Shown: positions 51,108 through 59,685 of the stretch, in pieces
Layout: each line of letters opens with the position of its first letter
Position numbering within the stretch: the first letter of the stretch is position 1
Assembly: GCF_030160655.1 (NCBI RefSeq)
Contig: NZ_BSOT01000006.1
Location: forward strand, 372,001-436,000
Direction: 5' to 3'
DNA: 64,000 nucleotides
From: Agaribacter marinus
GTDB taxonomy: Bacteria > Pseudomonadota > Gammaproteobacteria > Enterobacterales > Alteromonadaceae
Notes under the pieces: model-generated
What the model saw: only the letters and a program-made list of their open reading frames with translations
Databases searched by the model: none
Told to the model about the DNA's origin: nothing
Program-made: the position numbers and the translations under genes

Positions 51108-52613
51108 ATGATGCACTACAACTCTAAACGCTTCTTGAGCGTTATTTTGGCAGTTGCCGCTGTTAGCATAACTGCATGCAATAGTAAAAGTAAAAACAAG
51201 ACGGATCCGATACCGGATCCTAACCCGCCTCAAACACCGATAGACAATGTACCAGCTACCAACGGCTTATGGCACTCTCAGGCTTATGGCATGGTGTTGG
51301 ATGTAAAGTCAGATGCTCATCAGTTTTATCAAATCACAAATGAATACTGCCAAACAGCGGATTATAGTTTTGATAGCTCAGCGCTTATCGATAGTATTTC
51401 GCTGACTGACTCAGAAGATAGTATGGAAATAACTTTCGCAGGTCTCAAGGTACCGGGCGTTGTCATGCAACGAATTAAAGATCTACCCGATCAATGCCTC
51501 ACTGACATTGTTGCAAACGATGGCGAAGACAGCTATGTGTTTGATGCACAAAGAGACTTTGAGATTTTTTGGGCGAATTTTAATGAGTACTATGCATTCT
51601 TTCATTTGGAAGGTATCGATTGGGATGAGACCTATCAGTGGGCAAATGATCAAATTAACGACAATACAACGGAAGCTGAATTGTTTGAAATTTTAGCTAA
51701 AATGATTGAGCCCTTAAAAGACTTTCATGTGTCTTTAGAAAACATAGAATTAGACGAGCATTTTAGCGTAGATAGAAAACCAACATTAGACGACATAGCC
51801 TTGGTTGATTTTATAGCCATTAATCAAATTCATCCTCCTTTTAGCGACGAACAAATTGAGGCATTTGAGGAATATTTGCAAGAGGCAGAAGATACTTCGT
51901 TTACCATTATTCAGTCTTATTTTGACGAAGAAAGTGAGATTAAAATTAATGACAGCGACACAATTGCATGGACAATGTTGAATGATAATATTGGCTATAT
52001 CAATATCGCGACAATGGACATTGTGAGTATTGGTGTTGAAGGCAATACCGTTCAAGAAAATCGAGTCATATTGTCTAGCGTATTAGACAGAATAGTTGAA
52101 GACTTAAAAGATACGGCCGGTATCATTATCGATATTCGTTATAACGAGGGCGGTGACGATTTAGTTGGGCAAATGTTTGCAGAACGATTTTTTCCAGAAC
52201 GTACACAAGTTTATAGCAAGCAAGCACGTTTATTGGACGAGCGAACTCCCTTACAAACGGTATTTGTAACACCTGTTGGTGAAACCATTTTGGATAAGCC
52301 AACAGCAATATTGACTAGCTCTTCAACATCAAGTGCAGCAGAATCTTTTGCCTTGAGTATGCGCGAGCATGACAAATCGATATTAGTAGGTGAAGCCACA
52401 GCAGGAGGCTTGTCAGATACGCTGCCAAAATCATTGCCACATGGCACCATTTATAGCATATCGAATGAATTTTATTTGTCGGTCGACGGTATTTCCTACG
52501 AAGGTCTTGGTATTCCTGTAGGCATTGAGCAAGCATTCTTTACTCGAGACCAATTAGAAGGCGGTGTGGATCTGGGGTTGGAAAAAGCGCACGAGTGGAT
52601 TTTAGCGCAGTAA
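51108..52613 (+). CDS. S41-family (tail-specific) peptidase lipoprotein
   Basis: A 501-residue lipoprotein (lipobox AVSITAC, +2 Asn) with a Pro/Asp-rich linker and then an S41-type fold: helical cap (QRDFEIFWANFNEYYAFFHLEGIDWDE), a degenerate central part, and the catalytic core DTAGIIIDIRYNEGGDD...PTAILTSSSTSSAAESFALSMREHD..ILVGEATAGGLSDTLPKSL. The Ser in the SSAAE turn would be the nucleophile. Unlike CtpA, no clear PDZ domain is visible. It lies downstream of the GH16 gene, separated by 246 bases with three TTCAC repeats. Its role may be protein turnover at the outer membrane. Confidence 0.85.
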   Translation: MMHYNSKRFLSVILAVAAVSITACNSKSKNKTDPIPDPNPPQTPIDNVPATNGLWHSQAYGMVLDVKSDAHQFYQITNEYCQTADYSFDSSALIDSISLTDSEDSMEITFAGLKVPGVVMQRIKDLPDQCLTDIVANDGEDSYVFDAQRDFEIFWANFNEYYAFFHLEGIDWDETYQWANDQINDNTTEAELFEILAKMIEPLKDFHVSLENIELDEHFSVDRKPTLDDIALVDFIAINQIHPPFSDEQIEAFEEYLQEAEDTSFTIIQSYFDEESEIKINDSDTIAWTMLNDNIGYINIATMDIVSIGVEGNTVQENRVILSSVLDRIVEDLKDTAGIIIDIRYNEGGDDLVGQMFAERFFPERTQVYSKQARLLDERTPLQTVFVTPVGETILDKPTAILTSSSTSSAAESFALSMREHDKSILVGEATAGGLSDTLPKSLPHGTIYSISNEFYLSVDGISYEGLGIPVGIEQAFFTRDQLEGGVDLGLEKAHEWILAQ

Positions 52614-52649
52614 GTGAATACAGCTAAGTGATACGTAAATCCCAGTTAT

Positions 52650-52817
52650 TTATTGTTGGCAATGCGTAGCACATGATAAATGAGGGCTTGCCTCTATGCG
52701 TGTCCACTTATTAAACTCATGGGCTGGAATACTACTTTTTCCAGCTTTTTCAATGCTTTGAGCATATAATGGATGATGTTCATGATGGTCTCTGTGCACG
52801 AAGAGCAAAGACATCAT
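52650..52817 (-). CDS. Small membrane protein, possibly truncated or frameshifted
   Basis: A short minus-strand frame of 55 residues (MMSLLFVHRDHHEHHPLY..., ending SCATHCQQ) continues upstream without a stop to about 52890 but without a start codon. The extended reading KRHWRTAFAACLAIVCMMSLLFV would be a proper signal or anchor helix. An ATG preceded by a weak AAGACACC lies in another frame at 52884. A single-base frameshift near the start would restore a protein of about 85 residues. The His cluster HRDHHEHH and two Cys at the end suggest metal or redox binding. It lies next to the IS3 element. Confidence 0.35.
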   Translation of the reverse strand: MMSLLFVHRDHHEHHPLYAQSIEKAGKSSIPAHEFNKWTRIEASPHLSCATHCQQ

Positions 52818-53031
52818 ACATACAATGGCTAAACAAGCCGCGAATGCGGTTCTCCAATGACGTTTGTATGATTGGGTGTTTGATTGATGGTATTCATTTT
52901 AAGGTGTCTTTAGTTCGTATCTGATTTTGCCTGTGGGCGATTTATTATGCTAAGTATTTTGGAGATATGAACTTCCCAGAGTTTGCTAGACACTTTTAAC
53001 AGTTACAATGTAACTTACAGTAGAGGTGTTT

Positions 53032-53280
53032 ATGAGCAAAGGCAAAAGATATACCGAAGAATTTAAGATTGAAGCCGTCAAGCAGGTGACTGATCGTGGA
53101 TATTCGGTGAATGAAGTCGCTGAGCGACTCGGAATAACGACTAAATCATTGTACAACTGGCGTAGCCAATTAAGCGGCAAGAAATCTGTTCACACATCAT
53201 CCGATAACTCGGTTCGTATAGCGAAGTTAGAGGCTGAATTAAAGCGTGTTACGGAGGAACGAGACATATTAAAAAAGGCA
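53032..53280 (+). pseudogene. IS3 orfA, interrupted
   Basis: The first 83 codons encode a helix-turn-helix (FKIEAVKQVTDRGYSVNEVAERLGITTKSLYNW) and the leucine-zipper segment to ERDILKKA. At this point the IS30-family element enters, and the frame runs 16 more codons into it, stopping at 53328. The lost end resumes at 54513 and reads ARYFASHPE to the stop at 54540-54542, after which orfB lies in the -1 frame. The ATG at 53032 follows AGAGG. Function is abolished. Confidence 0.9.
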
Positions 53281-53282
53281 GA

Positions 53283-54512
53283 TGTAGATTCAAGTGATCA
53301 TCGCAACACTCTTTTCAATCATGTGTGATGGTGTTTTGAATTTCAATGTTTTTCTAGGTCGTTCGTTTAATTGAGTTGCAACCTCATTAAGTCTTGCTTG
53401 TGAATGTGGGGACAAATCCGTCTTTTTAGGGAAGTATTGTCTAATAAGGCTATTCGTATTCTCATTTGTGCCACGCTGCCATGGGCACTGAGGGTCACAA
53501 AAATATACCGGCATACCGAACTCTTCAGTAATGACACTATGCTTAGCCAACTCCATACCTCTGTCCCAAGTTAGTGACTGGCGATACTTAGCAGGCATTT
53601 TACTAAACGTTTCACATAGTGCTTCGTTTACAGAGTCTGCATCTTTTCCGACTAATTTCAGAATAATGGTGAAACGAGATTTTCGGTCGACCAAGGTGGC
53701 TATATGCGTATTCTTAGAGCCGGACACTAAATCACCTTCCCAATGCCCTAGTGAGCGCCTATTGTCGATATGTTTAGAGCGTTCGTGAATCGAAACGCCA
53801 TTCACTATATTAATTGAGCCCCTATCACCTTTTCTCGAATGAAATCGACTATGGCGCATTGGGCGCTTCCTTCTCAGGTGTTGACAAAATGAATGGTGAA
53901 TAATTTTTTTTGAGCGGACATAGAGTGACTTATAGATAGTTTCGTGCGAAACCTGCATCTTTTTACGTCGTGCATATTCAACACGTAACCAACCGGATAT
54001 CTGCTCGGGAGACCATTTTAATTGAAGTTTATCCAACACTAACTGCTTAAGTTCTGGGTGTAATTGAAGCAAGCCAAGCTTTGGTCGCTTTGCCATACGT
54101 TTAGCTCGATTATCTGCATCTACCGCTTGATAACATCTACGCCCTCGATTTCTAGATACTTCTCTGGAAATCGTTGAAGGAGACCGATTGAGTTGCTCCG
54201 CTATAGCTCTAATACTTTTTTTAGCGGAAAGTGCGACCCGAATTTCTTCACGCTCTCTCATGGTCAAATGAGTAATATTACGTTTTCTAGGGGGTGGTTT
54301 AATACCGCCAGAACTTTTTAATATTGTAAAAACAGAGCCTGGCTTAGCTTCAATTACTCGGCCAATATCACTAAACCCTGCACCTTGTTTCCATAAATCA
54401 AAAACCAGCTCTCGTTCGTCCTGGGTAAATGTCCGTTTTAGTTGCTTCATCAAATGTCCTCACGCAAATCAGTATTTTAATATAACTGTTGCGATGATCA
54501 CTTGAATCTACA
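53283..54512 (-). mobile_element. IS30-family element inside the IS3 element
   Basis: A 1230-bp element bounded by perfect 26-bp inverted repeats (53283-53308 and 54487-54512) that begin TGTAGATTCA, the IS30 family end. It carries one transposase gene. The flanks are GA on the left and GC on the right. Because the uninterrupted orfA should read GGCAGCAAGG, the 2-bp target was GC and the left copy has changed to GA. The element itself looks intact. Confidence 0.9.
53290..54450 (-). CDS. IS30-family transposase
   Basis: A 386-residue transposase with an N-terminal helix-turn-helix pair (TQDERELVFDLWKQGAGFSDIGRVIE, and IRAIAEQLNRSPSTISREVSRNRG) and the DDE catalytic core: D in GHWEGDLVSGSKNTHI, D in LTWDRGMELAKH, E in GTNENTNSLIRQYFPK. 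All three residues are present and the length is normal, so it is probably active. GAGGA stands 6 bases before the ATG at 54450. The stop codon lies inside the terminal inverted repeat. Confidence 0.95.
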   Translation of the reverse strand: MKQLKRTFTQDERELVFDLWKQGAGFSDIGRVIEAKPGSVFTILKSSGGIKPPPRKRNITHLTMREREEIRVALSAKKSIRAIAEQLNRSPSTISREVSRNRGRRCYQAVDADNRAKRMAKRPKLGLLQLHPELKQLVLDKLQLKWSPEQISGWLRVEYARRKKMQVSHETIYKSLYVRSKKIIHHSFCQHLRRKRPMRHSRFHSRKGDRGSINIVNGVSIHERSKHIDNRRSLGHWEGDLVSGSKNTHIATLVDRKSRFTIILKLVGKDADSVNEALCETFSKMPAKYRQSLTWDRGMELAKHSVITEEFGMPVYFCDPQCPWQRGTNENTNSLIRQYFPKKTDLSPHSQARLNEVATQLNERPRKTLKFKTPSHMIEKSVAMIT

Positions 54513-54580
54513 GCAAGGTACTTTGCAAGCCACCCAGAATAAAGTACGCCTTTATTCGCGAAAACCAGAATACGTTTTCT

Positions 54581-55411
54581 GTGTCAGCAATGTGCAGAGT
54601 GCTTAAAATAAATCGTAGTGGGTTTTATGCATGGCTAAAAAAGCCGTTGAGTACTCGCTCTATAGAAGACAATCGCTTACTTAAGCGCATTCATGAGTTC
54701 TATGAAGCCAGTGGTGGAACGTACGGTAGTCCTTGGATACACCAAGATTTACGTGAAGCTGGAGAAGTGTGCAGTGTTAATCGTGTCGCCAAAATTATGC
54801 GGCAAAACAACTTGGTAGCTCAAATAGGTTATAAACGAAAATATATTAAGGGCAGCAAGCTTTCCAATGTGGCGGATAATGTTTTAAAGCGTGACTTTGC
54901 ACCTGATGCACCCAATATTGCGTGGGTAAGCGACATCACGTATATCCGCACTTATGAGGGATTTTTGTATTTGGCAATTGTCATCGATTTATATTCTCGT
55001 CGAGTTGTCGGTTGGTCAATGAACAAAAATATGGATAAACGACTAGTGATCAACGCGTTACTAATGGCGGTTTATCAGCGTAGGCCTGCACAATCAGTGC
55101 TAGTGCATACTGATCAAGGTAGTCAATATGGCAGTGCCGACTACTTAGCATTCTTGAATGAACATAACCTTGTTCCCTCAATGAGCAGACGTGGCAATTG
55201 TCATGACAATGCGCTAGCAGAGAGCTTTTTTGGTACACTTAAAAAGCGCGTGTTAAGAAAGAAGATATTTTCGACGAGAGACGAAGCGAAGACTGAGATA
55301 TTTAATTTTATCGAAATGTTTTACAATCCAAAAAAGCGTCATTCACATACAGGTGGTGTATCACCTGTTAAATTTGAAGATACGTACTTTTTGGAAAAAC
55401 AAATTGTCTAG
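54581..55411 (+). CDS. IS3 orfB transposase catalytic subunit
   Basis: A 276-residue integrase-like protein with the IS3 DDE triad: D in WVSDITYIRTYEGFLYLA, D in VHTDQGSQYGS, E in NALAESFFGTLKKRVL. The N-terminus SAMCRVLKINRSGFYAWL is the helper domain. The reading frame is open further upstream to 54539 (KYAFIRENQNTF), showing that the natural product is an orfA-orfB fusion made by -1 frameshifting near 54540. With orfA broken, the start at 54581 (GTG) or 54590 (ATG) is only formal. The gene body is intact. Confidence 0.92.
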   Translation: MSAMCRVLKINRSGFYAWLKKPLSTRSIEDNRLLKRIHEFYEASGGTYGSPWIHQDLREAGEVCSVNRVAKIMRQNNLVAQIGYKRKYIKGSKLSNVADNVLKRDFAPDAPNIAWVSDITYIRTYEGFLYLAIVIDLYSRRVVGWSMNKNMDKRLVINALLMAVYQRRPAQSVLVHTDQGSQYGSADYLAFLNEHNLVPSMSRRGNCHDNALAESFFGTLKKRVLRKKIFSTRDEAKTEIFNFIEMFYNPKKRHSHTGGVSPVKFEDTYFLEKQIV

Positions 55412-55495
55412 GGAAGTCTGGGAAGTTCAATAGTTTGTACGAGCCTGCAATAGAAAAACGCGACAAAAGCTTTTATTGCGTTCGCAACTAATTAA

Positions 55496-55516
55496 GTGCC
55501 AGAAAAATTCCGGCAC
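55496..55516 (-). terminator. Hairpin downstream of the large propeller gene
   Basis: GTGCC and GGCAC at the base and GAA/TTC above, with one mismatch and a 3-base loop, lie 82 bases after the stop of the 55598 gene. On the minus strand it is followed by TTAATTAGTT, a partial T-tract. Confidence 0.4.
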
Positions 55517-55597
55517 ACGTGTACCAAAGTCGCTAAATTACTTGTTCAATCGATTAATGTGAATGCTTGTTCTTAATCTTGTATGCTTACCAAACGA

Positions 55598-58500
55598 TTA
55601 AACTCTATATGTGTATTTGCGAATAAGTAATAAACACAATAGCCACATTTGCCAAAATTGTAGTGCACCACCGCTCCGACTATCTGATGTATTAACTGTG
55701 CTACGCTCATTAATGATTACGGTCACACTTGCTTGAGTAACTTCACCGTCTTGGTCACTGGCTTCAATTACAAAGCTATCTGTTCCCGTTGCCCCAGAGT
55801 TAGGTGTGTATTGGAATTGACCGTTTTGCGAAAGTGTTACCTGTCCTGAAGTAGGTTGAGTAGCTACGTTCAATGTCAATTCATCACCGTCATCAATATC
55901 TTCGAAATTGACGGAAGAAGACACAGAACGATCTTGTGTAACAGACAGGCTAATTGTGTCATTCGATATAAAAGGTGCGTCGTTAATCGGATTCACGTTG
56001 ATGGTAATAGTTTGTAGTGTTGAGTCTGTGCCATCGTTTATATCAATTTGCAATTGGAAAGACCCATTATCATTAGCTTGAGGGGTAACTTCTAACACAT
56101 CGTTCGAAATTACCGTGCTCCATCCCTCTGGCGGGTTCGTAACGTTGTACGAAACCGCATCATCTTCTACGTCTTGTGCTGTAAGGTTCAGTGTAAAAGA
56201 ATTATCTTCATCAACGCTTATTTCAGTGTCGCCCGTGAATTCAGGGGCATCATTGACTGCGGTAATTGAAATGGGTATTTCGCGCGTGGTTTCGGCGTCG
56301 CTATTGTCGGTTACCGAAACAGTAATACTATCAGTACCAAAAATGTTTTCCGAGGGGGTATAGGTAAGCACCCCACTCTCTGAAATAGTTGTAATACCCA
56401 AACTAGATGTACTAGAAATCATATAAGTAAAGATAGTGTCGTCAACATCATCTATTTCAAGTGTCATACTTACACTTTGATCTTCAGCGGTTTCAATGGA
56501 TTCCGAAAGTATAATAGGTACGTCGTTAACTGCGGCAATTTCTATGTTAACCTGGAATACCGACGTACCTCCATGAATATCACTCACCTGTATTTCCCCG
56601 TTGTCGCTACCGGAAAAATTTTCGTTTGGCATGTAAGTCAGCAGATTATCAACGATAGATAATTGACCATTTTCTGGCTCTCTGAACACAGCGAAAGAGA
56701 CTTCATCATTTTCTGTATCTGTGGCTAATAATGTTGATTCTACGGTAGTGTCTTCGTCTGTTCGAAGGTTAACATCGGCGTGGGTCGGTGCTAGATTAAT
56801 TTGTATCTGATTAATAAACCCACCACTTCCTCGAGCAACAGTAAATAGTCTGTTGTTTTCACCAAAACTAATACCGTTTGAAGTAATGCGGTCGTTTTCA
56901 TCGATTAAAATAGGGTCGTTAGGATTACTAATATCATAGACAAATCCTTTTCCATTGATAACCACAAGGTAATTGCCATTGATGTATACAGTAAAGTCAT
57001 TGAAGTGGGTAAAGAAACTCAAATGAGGTATCTCTATGGTATTGACTAGGACTGGGTTACTCGCATCACTCACATTATATAAATTGACCACAGGTTGCAC
57101 TGAGTTTAAAAAATCAGGGACAAACAATAAATCGCCATTTTTATAAACCCCTCCAATCACAATGCTTTGTCGTTCAATAACCGCTACTGGTGTAACTTGA
57201 GTTAGGTCGCTAGAATCGTAAATGGTGACTTCATTAGGAATGTTAGTGGGTACAAATAAATTGTTTCCTTCAGCAAATACGGGCTGATAAAAAATTGAAG
57301 AAAAAGTAACATTATTCAATTCAAATCTATCTACTTGGGTAAGCGATGAAGTAAAAAATGCGAAGTGATCAAAAGTCCGTGCAAGTACTCCATTTGATAA
57401 AGTAATCACTTCGCCATTACTACCAGTGATACCAGCGCTTCCTAAATGAATACCGTTATCTACTCCTGCTAGTATGTCAGCTTTAGTGTGTCTTTCTAGG
57501 GAGCCAGCTTTGAAAAGCAGCAAGTCATCATCAAAAAACTCCACACCAGCAACTATATCTCTGTATGTATAGCGACCATCCAGCGAATTGCTTTGGTCGC
57601 TTCCAAGTGTCCAGAAATGCACTGAATGATTTAAAGAAGACGTGACTAATACAGAATCTTGGATATCAAAATCAGTGACTTCTCCCGATTGTGAGAAGGC
57701 GCTTGCCGAAGATAAATCCGTGCTATTCTCAACACTAATAGCTTCAATGCCTTCGAAATCTTTTGATACCACTAGTAAGTCGTCTATCAACAAAGAGTCA
57801 CGCAGAAAGCCATCAGTGTCGAAAGAGGAATGAAATGACATTTGATTGTCATTATTTATTTGATACACGTGTATCGAACCAAATGTAGATATGGCAAATA
57901 AAAGTGAATCAGATCTTTCAAAATTAGTGTAGGAAAAATTATTATCTGATTGATAAATCAAACTCACTTGATCATTATTATTGCTAATTTCAAGCACTTG
58001 TAAGCCATCACCACTGCTGCCAAGAAACCATAAGTTTTCTTTTACGAGAGACCCTACATACCTCTCTGTAGCCTCGTCGAATGCAATTTCCGTCGCATCA
58101 AGAGGAATACCTTGCTCATCAACAGGTAAAGTGAACAGTGTAGCAGGTGTTGTTTCTTGGTTGAGAACGATGAAAAATACATTGTTATCAAAAGAAATAG
58201 AAAATCGATTATCAGTGAAAAAGTTGTTTGGTGTAATGCCTACACTTTTGACCGATACATCTCCAATCTGACCTGCTTCTGAGACATTGAAGTGATGAAT
58301 AGACATTGATCCTGTATGCGCTACATCAGCCACATAAACATTATTGTTGTTGCCTGCCACAATTGTAGGATTACCCGGAAGACTGTCTAATGAATTTTCA
58401 GAAATAATGGTGAGTGTTTCCTGTTGAATGGTTGCGTTGACTAAATAAAGGCCTTGATTGGTATCAATAAGGAATAACCAATACCCATTGAAAAAAGATA

Positions 58501-58813
58501 CATCGAGTACATTTTCGACACTTGCGTTGTTGATATGGAAAAATTCGTACTGAAATGAAGGCGTGAATTCGCTGCCGTCAAAATTTAATATATCAACGAC
58601 TCTACTGTTATTAAAAGGTGCCCCAGCCCCAGCCCCATTAAGGCCTGTGACTGCAAATATGCCATTATTGTAGGCTACTTGATTGTAAGGATCTGACCCA
58701 AATTGCTGTTCCAGTACCAGTGATACGGGCTTGGTAGTTCCAGTTACATGGATAGAAAATAGCAGTGCAGTGTATAAAAGTAACCTAGTAGTGTAGGCAG
58801 TGAAGCGAAGCAT
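55598..58813 (-). CDS. Large exported propeller/cadherin-repeat protein with GlyGly-CTERM-like tail
   Basis: A 1071-residue protein: signal peptide (residues 1-25), then about 640 residues of short beta-propeller blades (LVIVD-like units such as NVYVADVAHTGSMSIHHFNVS and FVYDISNPNDPILID). Four cadherin-like tandem domains of about 90 residues follow (AVNDVPIIL..., AITAVNDAPEF..., PINDAPFIS..., each with YTPxxNxxGTDS). The C-terminus SDSRSGGALQFWQMWLLCLLLIRKYTY has the layout of a GlyGly-CTERM sorting signal: GG, hydrophobic helix, basic end, processed by rhombosortase. It is probably surface-attached and adhesive. GAGGG 7 bases upstream supports the start. No rhombosortase gene is in the window. 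Confidence 0.85.
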   Translation of the reverse strand: MLRFTAYTTRLLLYTALLFSIHVTGTTKPVSLVLEQQFGSDPYNQVAYNNGIFAVTGLNGAGAGAPFNNSRVVDILNFDGSEFTPSFQYEFFHINNASVENVLDVSFFNGYWLFLIDTNQGLYLVNATIQQETLTIISENSLDSLPGNPTIVAGNNNNVYVADVAHTGSMSIHHFNVSEAGQIGDVSVKSVGITPNNFFTDNRFSISFDNNVFFIVLNQETTPATLFTLPVDEQGIPLDATEIAFDEATERYVGSLVKENLWFLGSSGDGLQVLEISNNNDQVSLIYQSDNNFSYTNFERSDSLLFAISTFGSIHVYQINNDNQMSFHSSFDTDGFLRDSLLIDDLLVVSKDFEGIEAISVENSTDLSSASAFSQSGEVTDFDIQDSVLVTSSLNHSVHFWTLGSDQSNSLDGRYTYRDIVAGVEFFDDDLLLFKAGSLERHTKADILAGVDNGIHLGSAGITGSNGEVITLSNGVLARTFDHFAFFTSSLTQVDRFELNNVTFSSIFYQPVFAEGNNLFVPTNIPNEVTIYDSSDLTQVTPVAVIERQSIVIGGVYKNGDLLFVPDFLNSVQPVVNLYNVSDASNPVLVNTIEIPHLSFFTHFNDFTVYINGNYLVVINGKGFVYDISNPNDPILIDENDRITSNGISFGENNRLFTVARGSGGFINQIQINLAPTHADVNLRTDEDTTVESTLLATDTENDEVSFAVFREPENGQLSIVDNLLTYMPNENFSGSDNGEIQVSDIHGGTSVFQVNIEIAAVNDVPIILSESIETAEDQSVSMTLEIDDVDDTIFTYMISSTSSLGITTISESGVLTYTPSENIFGTDSITVSVTDNSDAETTREIPISITAVNDAPEFTGDTEISVDEDNSFTLNLTAQDVEDDAVSYNVTNPPEGWSTVISNDVLEVTPQANDNGSFQLQIDINDGTDSTLQTITINVNPINDAPFISNDTISLSVTQDRSVSSSVNFEDIDDGDELTLNVATQPTSGQVTLSQNGQFQYTPNSGATGTDSFVIEASDQDGEVTQASVTVIINERSTVNTSDSRSGGALQFWQMWLLCLLLIRKYTYRV

Positions 58814-58935
58814 TCTGTTCCCTCAGTATATCTTTGTAAAATACGCAAGTAACTTTGCGCAACCTCTTTGGGGGAATATATTAACCTTCTTAAAAATGAA
58901 TGTCAGCACTATTTGAATAACCGTTTTAAGGCCGA

Positions 58936-59226
58936 GTGCCAATTAATTTGCCGCGTCTCAAACAATTCGAAATGTGGCTCATCACATCCGAACTAAAAGT
59001 ACTACCTAAAACCAAATTGGGCGAAGCCATCGAATACTGGCTCAGCCAATGGGATACGCTTCAACGCTACACACTCGAAGATGAGGTGAATATCGACAAT
59101 AATCGTACGCTTACTTTTATAGACTCTCTCAAAGGTCAGGAGATTAACACGAAAGTCATCTGCACACTGAAATACCAATCTCTGGCATGCATAAGACAAA
59201 TTAAAGCTATGGATTACACAATGTGA
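58936..59226 (+). pseudogene. Remnant of an IS66 transposase (TnpC)
   Basis: The frame reads LKQFEMWLITSELKVLPKTKLGEAIEYWLSQWDTLQRY...VNIDNNRT, which matches the C-terminal region of IS66 TnpC (VLPKSxLGxAIxYxLNQWxxLxRYxxDGxxxIDNNxxER) closely. It then diverges and loses the ER-AIRP block. No N-terminal part, accessory genes or inverted repeats were found nearby, so this is a decayed fragment, not a gene. Confidence 0.8.
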
Positions 59227-59685
59227 CAGCTGTATTAGACGTGTGTTGCACTTGTGTCAAATGGGGATTTTTCAGAAAATAGCAAATGAGTTGTCGTCCA
59301 GATAGGTAAGTGATTTGGTCTTTGGTACTGAAATTTGGAAACAAATATTTGAAAGGTCATGCCTCAACATATCCTATGTTCAAGCGATGATTTATTTTAG
59401 GTCTCAAGCACCAGAATCAAAATCTCGTTGGATTGTATAGTCGTCAATAGATTTCCTTTGTCAATTGCAATATGAGGTAAGTAACCAGCTCGATAAACTA
59501 GTTCATTATTATTGTGTTCGAGAGAGCAATGGCTAAGAAAGCCCAGTGTGAAGAAACAGATGCGTGAAAAAGCACTGTGTTTTAGGAAACGAAGGAAGCG
59601 GTTTACATTCGAATACTGTCAGTCACCACCTAAAACCAAAATTTTAGGTGGTGCATGGCTATAGACGTATATTCGACTGTTTTAG
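59227..59685. other. 459-bp intergenic region
   Basis: Apart from the hairpin at 59624-59653 I see no gene, RNA or operator here. It may contain further degraded transposon sequence next to the IS66 remnant, but no frame supports this. Confidence 0.45.
59624..59653 (-). terminator. Hairpin after the GH50 agarase gene
   Basis: A perfect 12-bp stem, CACCACCTAAAA/TTTTAGGTGGTG, with a 6-base loop lies 33 bases past the agarase stop. It is stable but lacks a T-tract outside the stem. Confidence 0.6.

Larger units (their letters stand above)
52968..55429 (+). mobile_element. IS3-family element, interrupted by an IS30-family element
   Basis: The ends are imperfect inverted repeats of about 28 bp beginning TGAACTTCCCAGA on both sides (TGAACTTCCCAGAGTTTGCT left, TGAACTTCCCAGACTTCCCT right). 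The 3-bp target duplication ATA is exact (52965-52967 and 55430-55432), as usual for IS3. Removing the inner 1230-bp element and its 2-bp duplication leaves 1230 bp, a normal IS3 length. It carries orfA (broken) and orfB. As it stands it cannot make the orfAB fusion transposase. Confidence 0.9.
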
